Assembly: GCA_948473335.1 (NCBI GenBank)
Contig: CAOKXF010000011.1
Location: 1 to 59,733, forward strand
Direction: 5' to 3'
DNA from: an uncultured Clostridium sp.
Lineage (GTDB): Bacteria; Bacillota; Clostridia; TANB77; CAG-508
Length of the DNA: 59,733 nucleotides
Positions 46,941 through 57,400 of this stretch are shown one piece after another. Position numbers and translations under genes: made by a program. The notes under the pieces were generated by a model. That model was not told the origin of the DNA and did not search any database. It saw nothing but the letters and a program-made list of their open reading frames with translations. How positions within the stretch are numbered: position 1 is the stretch's first letter; the number at the start of each line of letters is the position of its first letter.

Positions 46941-48347
46941 ATGAAAAATTTAAAAATAAGAGATTTATATTCTAATTTTGAATCATTAATCAATAACAAT
47001 GTATCAATAGAAGGATGGGTAAGGACTGTTAGGAATTCTAAATTATTTGGTTTTATAGAATTAAATGATGGTTCATTTTTTAAAAATGTACAAGTTGTAT
47101 TTGATACTGAACTATCAAACTTTGATGATATTTCAAAATTAACAATAGGTTCAACTATCAGTGTAACAGGTACATTGGTAAAATCAGAAAATGCGAAACA
47201 ACCATTTGAAATACATGCAAATAAAATAGAAATAGAAAGTATGTGTCCAAATGACTATCCTATTCAAAAGAAGAAACACTCTTTTGAATATTTAAGAACA
47301 GTTGCACATTTACGTCCTAGAACTAATACATTTAGTGCTGTATTTAGAGTTAGAAGTGTCCTTTCATATGCAATTCACAATTTTTTTCAAGAAAGAGACT
47401 TTGTGTATGTTCACACTCCAATAATAACAGCAAGTGACTGTGAAGGTGCAGGAGAAATGTTTAATGTAAACTCTTTTGATTTACTTAATGTTCCAACAAC
47501 AGAAGATGAAAACAATAATGGAAAAAAAGTAGATTTTTCTCAAGACTTCTTTTCAAAATCAGCTCACTTAACAGTTAGCGGTCAGCTTAATGGAGAAACT
47601 TTTGCTACTGCTTTCAGAAATATTTATACATTTGGTCCAACATTTAGAGCAGAAAACTCAAACACAGTAAAACATGCTGCGGAATTTTGGATGATTGAAC
47701 CAGAAATTTGTTTTGCTGATTTAAATGATGATATGGATCTTGCAGAAGATATGATTAAATACATATTTTCTTATGTATTAGAAAAATGTCCTGAAGAAAT
47801 GGAATTCTTTAATAATTTTATTGATAATACTCTTTTAGAAAGATTAAATAATGTTATTAATTCGGATTTTGGTAGAATTTCATATACTGATGCAATTACA
47901 GAATTAGAAAAACACAATGATGAATTTGAATATAAAGTTTCTTGGGGTATTGATTTACAAACTGAACATGAAAGATTTCTAGCTGAAAAAATATTTAAAA
48001 GACCTGTTTTTGTAACAAATTATCCAAAAGATATTAAGGCATTTTATATGAAACAAAATTCTGACGGTAAAACTGTTGCTGCTACTGATTTATTAGTTCC
48101 TGGTATTGGAGAAATTATTGGTGGTAGTCAAAGAGAAGAAGATTATGATAAACTTATTAACAGAATGAAAGAATTAAATATGGATTTAAGTGAATATTGG
48201 TGGTACTTAGATTTGCGTAAATATGGTACTGTTTCTCATGCAGGTTTTGGTTTAGGTTTTGAAAGAGCTTTAATGTACTTAACTGGTATGCAAAATATCC
48301 GTGATGTTATTCCGTTTCCAAGAACACCAAAAAACTGTGATTTCTAA
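46941..48347 (+). CDS. asnS: Asparaginyl-tRNA synthetase
   Basis: 468 residues, full length. N-terminal OB anticodon-binding domain ([14 protein letters not shown], about 20-33). The class II catalytic core has motif 2 [19 protein letters not shown] (about 234-252) and motif 3 [15 protein letters not shown] (about 435-449). It ends with the AsnRS-typical [10 protein letters not shown]. It charges tRNA-Asn directly. GGAGG precedes the ATG. Confidence 0.97.
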   Translation: MKNLKIRDLYSNFESLINNNVSIEGWVRTVRNSKLFGFIELNDGSFFKNVQVVFDTELSNFDDISKLTIGSTISVTGTLVKSENAKQPFEIHANKIEIESMCPNDYPIQKKKHSFEYLRTVAHLRPRTNTFSAVFRVRSVLSYAIHNFFQERDFVYVHTPIITASDCEGAGEMFNVNSFDLLNVPTTEDENNNGKKVDFSQDFFSKSAHLTVSGQLNGETFATAFRNIYTFGPTFRAENSNTVKHAAEFWMIEPEICFADLNDDMDLAEDMIKYIFSYVLEKCPEEMEFFNNFIDNTLLERLNNVINSDFGRISYTDAITELEKHNDEFEYKVSWGIDLQTEHERFLAEKIFKRPVFVTNYPKDIKAFYMKQNSDGKTVAATDLLVPGIGEIIGGSQREEDYDKLINRMKELNMDLSEYWWYLDLRKYGTVSHAGFGLGFERALMYLTGMQNIRDVIPFPRTPKNCDF

Positions 48348-48376
48348 AATTGAATATATTTTACTTTAAAATTTAG

Positions 48377-48436
48377 CTGTTTTACAAATGAGTGCAAATA
48401 CAAATATTGCCCTTTTGTAAAACAGTTCTTTTTTAT
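48377..48436 (+). terminator. asnS terminator
   Basis: 12-bp stem CTGTTTTACAAA/TTTGTAAAACAG with a 25-base loop and TTCTTTTTT. Confidence 0.85.
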
Positions 48437-48447
48437 ACTATATTTTT

Positions 48448-48501
48448 AAGCTTCACTTATTTGATAATAATCGCAAATATGCACGTATTATCAAACAAGC
48501 T
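48448..48501. repeat. Intergenic hairpin between asnS and the glycosylase gene
   Basis: 10-bp stem TTTGATAATA/TATTATCAAA, extended by AGCTT/AAGCT, followed by ATTTTTG on the plus strand. Second of three consecutive hairpins in this gap. Confidence 0.6.
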
Positions 48502-48546
48502 ATTTTTGTATACAATGCTACTATATTTCTTTTTATATTCTGCTTA

Positions 48547-48582
48547 TTAACTAATAGGCGCGTATCTGCGCCCATTAGTTAA
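48547..48582. terminator. GC-capped hairpin, likely terminator
   Basis: Arms TTAACTAAT/ATTAGTTAA with inner GGCGC/GCGCC; TGTTTTTT follows on the plus strand. It lies just past the 3' end of the convergent glycosylase gene; the inner pairs are unusually GC-rich for this genome. Confidence 0.55.
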
Positions 48583-48610
48583 TGAGCTGTTTTTTATAAA
48601 ATTGCTTACT

Positions 48611-49477
48611 TTATGCTTCCCTTTTCCAGTAAAATAGATACTGCTGTGCAATTCCTGCCAAATTACCAAACTTATCAACTGCAATTTTTTCAATTTGCTT
48701 TTTATTAACTTTTGTCTCATCTTCGTTTTTGATATATAATTCATTCATAACTCTTCTTACCCATACATCTATTGGGAAAGTATCAAATCTCTTCAATGTA
48801 GAAAAAAGTAATATACAGTCTGCAACTTTTGGCCCTACACCTGATAACTGTAATAATTGTTCTCTCACCTTTAATGTATCCTTTTCTTTATGTAATTCAT
48901 CTAAATTTATTTGATTATTTAATATCATATGTGTAGTTTCATATAGTCTAATATCTCTAAATCCTAATCCTAACTTTCTGAAATCTTCTACACTAACATC
49001 TTCTAATTGTTTAGCTGTGGGAAATGTATAATATTTTTTATTATTCCATTCAATTTCATTTCCATATTTTTTTGATAGTCTTTCTATAATTCCCTTTATT
49101 CTTGGAATATTGTTATTTGCTGATATTATAAAAGAAATGATTGTTTCCCACAAATCCTGATTTAATATTCGTATTCCACTACCATATTCTATGCTTGTTT
49201 TTAAATTTTCATCCACTTTGGATAATATTTCCTTTATTTGATTATAATCTCTATTTAAATCAAAATACTCTTCAACTACATATTTTATATCTTCTTCACA
49301 AATTCCTTTGAAATATAAAATTTCATTTTCTTTTTTTACATTTAATACATTATTTTTAAATACTCCTGTATAGCTTCCATCTTCTTCCATATTCCATCTA
49401 AAACATTGTCCACAATCAAAAATATGTGATAATTCAAATGAATCTTGTTTCTCTATTTGATATTGTTGTTCTTTCAA
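48611..49477 (-). CDS. ogg: OGG1-type 8-oxoguanine DNA glycosylase/lyase
   Basis: 288 residues. N-terminal OGG_N domain (FDCGQCFRWN, about 16-25). The HhH-GPD domain has LSGVGPKVADCILLF (about 210-224, catalytic Lys) and FPIDVWVRR (about 235-243, catalytic Asp). It removes 8-oxoguanine. The start is TTG (49477) with AAGGAGGAAGG upstream; no ATG fits as well. Confidence 0.9.
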   Translation of the reverse strand: MKEQQYQIEKQDSFELSHIFDCGQCFRWNMEEDGSYTGVFKNNVLNVKKENEILYFKGICEEDIKYVVEEYFDLNRDYNQIKEILSKVDENLKTSIEYGSGIRILNQDLWETIISFIISANNNIPRIKGIIERLSKKYGNEIEWNNKKYYTFPTAKQLEDVSVEDFRKLGLGFRDIRLYETTHMILNNQINLDELHKEKDTLKVREQLLQLSGVGPKVADCILLFSTLKRFDTFPIDVWVRRVMNELYIKNEDETKVNKKQIEKIAVDKFGNLAGIAQQYLFYWKREA

Positions 49478-49572
49478 GTTCCTTCCTCCTTAAACATTTC
49501 TTTTTTCATTTTACCACATCTTTATTCTTTTATGAAGTATTATTTAAAAAAAACAATACATTTAAACTTACA

Positions 49573-50424
49573 TTATATTTTAAATCCATTTCCAAATACT
49601 TCTCTTGCATTTGTGATTATTATAAAACAATTATTATCTATTGTTTGTGCAATTTCTTTTATCCTTCCTATATCCTTCCTATTAGTGGCACACATTAATA
49701 CTAATCTATTTTCATTTGTATACATTCCTTTTCCATATAATCCTGTTACTCCTCTATTTATTTTTTCCTCAATATTCTTTGAAATCTCCTCACTTTTATT
49801 TGATACTATTATCAGTAGTTTTGTAAAGTCTATTCCTTCAAATACTATATCTACAATTTTTCCCATTAAATATATTGCTATTGCTGAGTATAAACCTATT
49901 TCTATATTTTTAAATATAATAACATTTAATCCAACTATAACTGTATCTATATATACTATCCATGTTCCTATTTTCACATTGGGTTTATATGCTTTTATTA
50001 TATTAGAAACTAAATCACTTCCTCCTGTTGATGAATGAGCTTTTAATATTATTGCTGTTCCAATTCCTACTATTATACCCCCATATATACTTGATAAAAA
50101 TTTATCATTTGTTAATGGTTGAATTTTATCAAATAAATCTATAAATAATGATAATGTTACTGTTCCTAATATAGATTTTAGAAAGAATTTTTTTCCTATT
50201 TTTTTTAATGCTATTAGAAATACTGGTATATTAGCTATTACAATAACAGTTCCCATTGGAATTTGAAACAAATAGTATGTAATTGTCGCTATTCCTGAAA
50301 ATCCTCCTGTTGATAATTGATTTGGTAATAGAAACAGTGAGACTCCTATCGCCATTATCATTGCTCCTAATATTGTTAATACTATCTCTTTTATCTTAAT
50401 TTTGTTTTTTAAGTTTCCTCTCAT
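49573..50424 (-). CDS. YitT-family membrane protein (DUF161-DUF2179)
   Basis: About 283 residues. Five or so membrane helices with the repeated GG(F/S)SG and STGGSDLV motifs of DUF161/YitT, then a cytosolic DUF2179 domain (about 200-283). Function unknown; sometimes called a transporter. The ATG at 50424 has AGGTGA as ribosome site. Both lie in or touch one arm of a perfect 20-bp hairpin. A GTG at 50433 is possible but lacks its own site. Confidence 0.88.
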   Translation of the reverse strand: MRGNLKNKIKIKEIVLTILGAMIMAIGVSLFLLPNQLSTGGFSGIATITYYLFQIPMGTVIVIANIPVFLIALKKIGKKFFLKSILGTVTLSLFIDLFDKIQPLTNDKFLSSIYGGIIVGIGTAIILKAHSSTGGSDLVSNIIKAYKPNVKIGTWIVYIDTVIVGLNVIIFKNIEIGLYSAIAIYLMGKIVDIVFEGIDFTKLLIIVSNKSEEISKNIEEKINRGVTGLYGKGMYTNENRLVLMCATNRKDIGRIKEIAQTIDNNCFIIITNAREVFGNGFKI

Positions 50425-50470
50425 ACAAATCACCTATACTGTTATTATTCACAGTATAGGTGATTTGTAT
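50423..50470 (-). promoter_or_regulatory. Perfect 20-bp inverted repeat covering the ribosome site of the YitT gene
   Basis: Arms ATACAAATCACCTATACTGT (50423-50442) and its exact complement (50451-50470), loop of 8. In the mRNA the arm next to the gene contains AGGTGA and reaches into the ATG. No T-run follows, so it does not look like a terminator. Confidence 0.8.
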
Positions 50471-50498
50471 TCTTTGAACTATAAGTTTTTTGAAAGAT

Positions 50499-51206
50499 CT
50501 AAACTCCATATTTGCGTATTTCTTTATGCTCGCATGCCCTCTTAAATTTTTCTTTTCCTTCTGATGTTTCTATACCACGTTGCTCAAAAAATCCAAAAAG
50601 TTTCTCCGCATTTTTGTGTGACATAATGCTCTTTCCTTGCAATATCAAATAAGACTCTGATTTTGATATACCTACATTCTTTAGTAACTCAACCTCACTG
50701 ATTTCAGTCGCTTGCATTACATCACATATCCATAATGCCATCTCCTTGTAGTATTTGTTCTGTAATTTGTCTAGTAATTCTCTCCCTTCTGTTACATTTA
50801 TTGCATAGTCTCTTTCTAAAATATCTAGGATTTCACTCCTTTGTGTTCTTTTGAAAGTTAATTTCTCCTCTCTTAATCTTATAATAGCTGCTTCGCCTAC
50901 ACATATTTTTTCTGCAAGCATATCATTCCCTATTTCATGTTTTAACATCTCATTATCTAGCCATTCTCCAAATGTGATAGGTTTTATCTTTTCTAAGGGG
51001 ATATAGCTTTCGCCATATTCTTTTTTGAAAAAATTGATTATTAAATATTTTATTTTTTTACTTGCCTTGTATTTTCCCCTTATGATATTGCTAATGTACC
51101 CACATTCCATATCTATGGATTTTGCAAGTTGCACTTGTGTTACATTATACTTTTTTAGCATTTCTAAAACCCACCTATTGAATTCATGGTTATGCATCCG
51201 TTCCAT
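50499..51206 (-). CDS. XRE-type regulator with repeated HTH regions
   Basis: 235 residues. Up to three helix-turn-helix regions: VTQVQLAKSIDMECGYISNI (about 21-40), a second near 90-115 (MLAEKICVGEAAIIRLRE) and a third near 165-190 (EVELLKNVGISKSESYLILQ). Probably a DNA-binding protein with lambda-Cro-like folds; target unknown. AAGGAGG precedes the ATG. A perfect consensus promoter drives it. The next gene downstream is the YitT-family gene. Confidence 0.7.
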   Translation of the reverse strand: MERMHNHEFNRWVLEMLKKYNVTQVQLAKSIDMECGYISNIIRGKYKASKKIKYLIINFFKKEYGESYIPLEKIKPITFGEWLDNEMLKHEIGNDMLAEKICVGEAAIIRLREEKLTFKRTQRSEILDILERDYAINVTEGRELLDKLQNKYYKEMALWICDVMQATEISEVELLKNVGISKSESYLILQGKSIMSHKNAEKLFGFFEQRGIETSEGKEKFKRACEHKEIRKYGV

Positions 51207-51271
51207 ATCTTTCCTCCTTATATTTTGCTCATAATAGTTTTGAACATCAATTCTGCAATTTGTTGTATTCT

Positions 51272-51300
51272 ATTATATTATATTTTTATAGTTATGTCAA
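51272..51300 (-). promoter_or_regulatory. Consensus promoter of the XRE-type regulator
   Basis: -35 TTGACA (51295-51300), 17-base spacer, -10 TATAAT (51272-51277), exact consensus on the minus strand. Confidence 0.85.
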
Positions 51301-51438
51301 CTTTTGTCGTCTTTGTAACTTCTATCTTTAAAAATATATACAATTTTAAAAAATTATCATAAGAAGTTTAAAGTTTACACAAACTTTTCGATATACTCTC
51401 TTTTCTACATACTCGGATTTTCCAATATACTCTATAAA

Positions 51439-51476
51439 AAGGAATCTATAAAAGTAAAAACTTATATAGATTCCTT
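51439..51476 (-). terminator. Terminator of the giant surface-protein gene
   Basis: 12-bp stem AAGGAATCTATA/TATAGATTCCTT with a 14-base loop, then TTTATAG on the minus strand, 10 bases after the stop. Confidence 0.8.
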
Positions 51477-51485
51477 TCTATTATT

Positions 51486-54400
51486 CTAATGTTTCTTATC
51501 CAGTTTTATACCTTTAATTCCTATTGTAACTATTATTCCTGTTATTGCTGCCATTGTTGTTACTACTATTATTGCTATTTGTTCTTTTGTTAGTCCTGCT
51601 GATGGGATTTCTTTGTCTATTGTTGTTGGATCTTGTGGTTCTTCTGGTTTCTCTATGTCATCTCCACCTTCTCCTGGTATTTCTGGTTCTTTTATCTTTT
51701 GATAATAATATATTATTTCTTTTTCTTCTGTTATTTTTCCTTCTGTCTCTCCTTCTACTTCTACGAATTCATATCCTTCTATTTCTTTTTGCTCTGTTTT
51801 ATACTCTTTTCCTTCATAGTCTTTGATTATTACTGTTTCTTCTATTTCTTCTTTTGTTTCTTTGTCTATGTATTTTACTGTTATTGTTATTGGTTCTCTC
51901 TTTTTATAGTAGTAGTTTACTGTGATTACTTCTTTTTTCATTGTTCCTTCTGCATTTTCTGGATACTTATCTTCTACAAAATCATAGTTTTCAAATTCTT
52001 TTGGCTCTGTTTTGTATTCGTCTCCTTCATTTCCCTCATGTGTTGTGTTATATAGTATTTCATCTGTTTCTATATCTATGTGCTTCTCTATTACTCCACT
52101 TGATACATGTATATAGTAATATTTTAGAACAATTTCTTCCTCTTCCATTGGTACTGTCTTTTCTTCTGGTTCTTCTACTAATATGTATCCTTCAAAGTCT
52201 TTTGCTTCTGTTTTGAATTCTTTTCCTACATATCCTTCTTCTGTTCTTTCTTCTATGATTTCGTTTGTTATCTTATCTATGTATTGTACTTTTGCTTGTG
52301 CTTTTGTTACATAGTAGATTTGGATTATATTTTTACTTTCGTCTACTTCTATTGTTAATGGTATTCCTTTTTCTTCTACTAATACATAGTTTTCTCTTAT
52401 CTTATCCTCGTATTCTTCTATTGTTTCTTTATATGTTGCTGTATATTCTTCTGTTTCATTTTCGTCTTTTATTCCATCATAGTAGTATTCTACTGTATAT
52501 TTTATATCTGTTCTTTTTATGTAATATATTTTTATTATATTTTTTGTTTCATCTACTTGTATTGTTATACTTTCTTTGTCTACACTATCGTAGTTATATC
52601 CAGGTATTTCTATTACTTCTGTGCTTGATTTTATTATTCCTCCAAATACTTGGTTTTCTACTGTTTTTTGTTCATGTAATATTTCGTTTGTGTCTTTTTC
52701 TAAGTAATTTACTGTATATCTTAAATCTGAACGTTTGATATAATATATATTTATTATGTTTTCTGTTTCATCTAATTTTAGTGTTATTGTTTCTTTATCA
52801 CAACTACTATATTCATATCCTTCTATGTCTATTATTTCGTCTTCTGTTGTTATTATTTCATCTTCTTGGCTATCTTCTGTTTTTGCTTCGTGTAATATGT
52901 TATTTGTGTCTTCTTCTAAATAGTTTACTGTGTATTTTGTTGCTTTGCTTATATAGTATATGTTTATTACATTTTCTGTTTCGTCTACTTGTATTGTTAT
53001 GCTTTCTTTGTCTACACTATCATATTTGTATCCATCTATGTCTATTACTTCATTTCTTGATGTTATTACTGCTTCGAATGTTTGGTTTTCTTGTATTTTT
53101 GGTTCATGTAATACCTTATCTGTTCCTTTTTCTAAGTAGTTTACTGTGTATTTTAAGTCATTTCTTTTTGTGTAATATAGGTTTATTACATTTTTTGTTT
53201 CATCTACTTGTATTGTTATGTTTTCTTTGTCACTACTGTCATATTTGTATCCATCTATTGAGATTACTTCATTTGATGATGTTATTACCTTTTGGAATTC
53301 TTGATTTCCTTCTGTTTTTGGTTCATGTAATTCTTTGTTTGTTCCTTTTTCTAAGTAGTTTACTGTGTATTTTAAGTCTTGGCGTTTTGTATAGTAAATA
53401 TTTATTATGTTCTTTGTAGAGTCGATTTGTATTGTTATGCTTTCTTTATCGCTACTATCATAGTTGTAACCTTCTATTGTTATTATTTCGTTTTGTGATG
53501 TTATTACTTTTTCAAACTCTTGGTTTTCTTCTGTTTTTGGTTCATGTAATACTTTATTTGTGTCTTTTTCTAAGTAATTTACTGTATAACTATATTCTGC
53601 ACGTTTTACATAGTAGATATTTATTACGTTTTTAGTTTCATCTACTTGTATTGTTATACTGTCTTTGTCTACACTATCATATCTATATCCATCTATTGAA
53701 ATTATTTCACTTGATGATGTTATTTCTTTTTCGAACTCTTGGTTCTCTTCTATCTTTGGTTCATGTAATACTTTGTTTGTTTCTTTTTCTAGATAGTTTA
53801 CTGTGTATTTTAAATCATTTCTTTTTACATAATAAATTTTTATTATGTTTTGTGTTTCATCTTGTTCTATTGTTAATGGTAAGTTTTCTGTTTTTTCTAA
53901 CTTATATCCTTCTTTTACTTTGTCTTTGTATTCTTCTATTTGTTCTTTGTATTTTGCTTTTATTGTTTCTGTTTTATCATTATCTTTGATGTTGTCATAA
54001 TAGTATTCTACTGTGTAATTGTATTCTCTTAATCTATAGTAATATATTACTTCTTGTGTTTCCTCTAAGTACTCTCCACTTGTTTTTTCACTTGATGATA
54101 CAAATTCATAGTATACTGGTACTTCTTCTGATACTTTTGTTGCAAATGCTTCTCCTACTATTCCTGTTTGTATTTCATCTTCTACTACTGTTCCATCTTC
54201 TTTTGGTACTTTATTTTCTGTTCCTTCTATGTAGTGGTGTGTTATTACTGTTCCTCTTTTCTTTGTATTTGTTATTTCTATTTCTGCTTTTTCTGTTTCT
54301 TTGGTTATTTCTATTTCTGTTGTTGCTTCTTCTGGTAATTGGTATCCTTCTGGTACTTCTATTTCTGTTATTTCATATTTTCCTACTTCTAGTTCTACTT

Positions 54401-57400
54401 TTATTTTTCCTTGGCTATTTGTTGTATATGTTGATATAGAAATATTTTCATCTACTGTATTTTCTTCTTTTGGTGTTATTGTGAATTTTACTCCTTCTAA
54501 TGGTGTTGTTCCATCTTCTGAGTATTTATTTAACTCTAATTCTCTTTTTGCTTTTTTATAGTAGTATGTTACTATTATTTCTTCTCCTGTATATATTCCA
54601 TTTGCATTTTCTGGTATTTCTACTAGTTCATATTGTTCACTTAATAGCTCATCACTTATTGCTTCTGTTGTATATTCTTCGTTTTCTTTTCCTTTATTTG
54701 TTTCATCTTCTGCTTTTGTTCCATCTTTTAATGGTACTTTTTCTTCTGTTCCTTCTATATAATGATGTACTATTAATGGTATTTCTTTTTCTGCATAATA
54801 GTAATTTACTATTATATCTTCTACTGCTAATTTTCCTGTTGCATTCTCTGGAATTATATATTCTCCATTTTCATCTTTTATTAGTTCATATTTTCCTAAG
54901 TCTAGATGTGGTGTACTTGTGTAATCATCATTTTCTTTTCCTTCTTGTTTCTCACTCTCTGCTAGCTTTTCTTCTGTATATGTGTAACTTCCATCTTCAT
55001 TTTTTATGGCTTTATAGTGGTTTATTATTACTTTTGCTTTTGCTTCATTTTCTATTGTGAATTCATGATTTTCATCTGCTCTGAATTCTATTATTATTGG
55101 TTCTTCTATTTTGTTATATCCTTCTGGTGCTTCTATTTCTGTTATACTATATTTTCCAAATGGTATCTGGGTTATTGCTTGTCCTTGGCTATTTGTTTCT
55201 ACTTCTGTATGGTATAACTCTGAGTCATTTAGCGTTACTTGTATACTGTTTACTGTGAATTTGTCTTCTCCTGTTGATGTACTTGCATTTTTATAATATC
55301 CTAAATGTAGATAGTATAACTTTCCTCCTTCTAGTACTGTTGTATAGTCTGTTGGTGTTGTTACTGCTTCTGTTGTTCCTGATATGTATATAAATCTTCC
55401 TGTTGTACTGCTATATGCTGGTCTTGTTGTATTTTCTGTTACTGTTGCATATCCATAATCATTTCCACTTTGACTTGATACTTGTGCATTTACTGTTAAG
55501 TTATATTTTCCTGTATAGCTTCTTAGGTCTATTGGTATATATGAGTTTGCTACTGTGTTATCTTTTCCTTGGTTATTTGATTCGTATTTTCCCTCATTGC
55601 TTTCAAAATAGTATGTTGAGCTTGTTGAACCATATACTCCTATACTATTTACTGTAAACTTATCGTCTCCTGTAGATGTACTTGCATTTTTGTAGTATCC
55701 AAAATGTAGATAATATATCTTTCCTCCTTCTAGTACTACTGATATATAGTCTTTTGCTCCTTGTGTTCCTGATATATATATTAATCTTCCTGTACTACTA
55801 CTATATGCTGGTCTTGTTGTATTTTCTGTTATTGTTGCATACCCATAATCATTACCACTTTGGCTTGATACTTCTGCATTTACTTTTACAAAATATTTTC
55901 CTTCTTTATTGCTTAAATCTATTGGTATATATGAGTTTGCTACTGTATTATCTTTCCCTTGATTATTTGATTCGTATTTTCCTTCATTGTTTATGAAATT
56001 ATATGTTGTACTTGTTGCTCCATATACTTTTATACTATTAAATATTATTTGGTCTTTTCCTGTGTCTACACTTCCATCTTTTCTATATCCCAAATGTAAA
56101 TAATATGTTTTTCCTCCTTCTAATATCGTTGATGTATATTCTTTTTCTCCTTGTGTTCCTGATATATATATAAATTGTCCATTTGTTGAATTATATGCTG
56201 GTGCTATTGTTGTTTCTGTTATTGTTGCATATCCTCTATCTGCACTTTCACTTGATACCTCTGCATTTATGCATACTACATATTTTCCTTCTTTATCACT
56301 TAAATCTATTGCCATGTATGAATTTGCTGTTGTACTATGTTTTCCTGTTGTTCCTCCATTTGCTGTTTGATATGTTTTACTGTTTGTTGGTACATATTTT
56401 CCATCTTGTTCTATGAAATAGTATGTTCCATTATTTGTTAATTCCCCTATTACATCTGTTATCTCGTTTGTTCTATCTGCTTCTGCATAATCTTGCCCAT
56501 TTGCTATTAACTCTCCTATAGCTCCTGTTATTTCATTCGTCTCGTCTATTTCTATATATGTTTGTCCATTATTTGTTAGTTCTCCTATTACATTTTCTGG
56601 TTCTGTTCTTTCTTCTATTTGGTCTAATCTGAATTTTACTCCTGCTAATGGAATTCTTGTTCTTCTATCTACTTTGTTTATTGTTATTTTATTGTCTTTC
56701 ATGGCAAATGTTACAACAATATGTTTGTTTTCTGTCATATTTTCAAATTGTGGCATTCTATATGTTCCATCTTCATTTCTTGTAAATTGATATTCCTCTC
56801 CATTTATTGTTATTTTTATTATTTCATAATCTATATCTGGTATTATATCTATTTCTTTTGTACTGTTATCTCCATATTTTACTTTTTCATATGGTAACTT
56901 ATCCTCTCCTGATATGCTTCCTCCTTTTATTCCATCTATTTCTTTTACATCTGTTGTTATTTTGAATTCTTTTCTTGTATTTTCTATCTCTAATTCTTGT
57001 ACTTCTGGTACTCCCATCTCTTCTACTATTTTTATTATCATTCCATCAGAAGTATTTGTATTATTGTTGTTCAATACTTTTCCACTTCCTAGTTCAATAC
57101 TACTTGAATAAAAATATCCTCCTACCACGTACATTCCTTCTAATACTTCTATTATACATGTTATTTTGTCAACACTACTTCCTCCTACTGCTTTTCCATA
57201 TTCTACCTTTCCTGCCTCATCATACTTGATTATCATTCCATCTCTACTACCATTATTACTTAACACTTCTCCATTTCCTAGGTCTATTGTTGTACTTTTG
57301 AAGTCCCCTCCTATCAAGTATCCTCCTCCTTTTGCTTCTATTATGCAATTGATTATATCGTCACTATTTCCCCCTACTGCCTTTCCCCATTCTACTTCTC

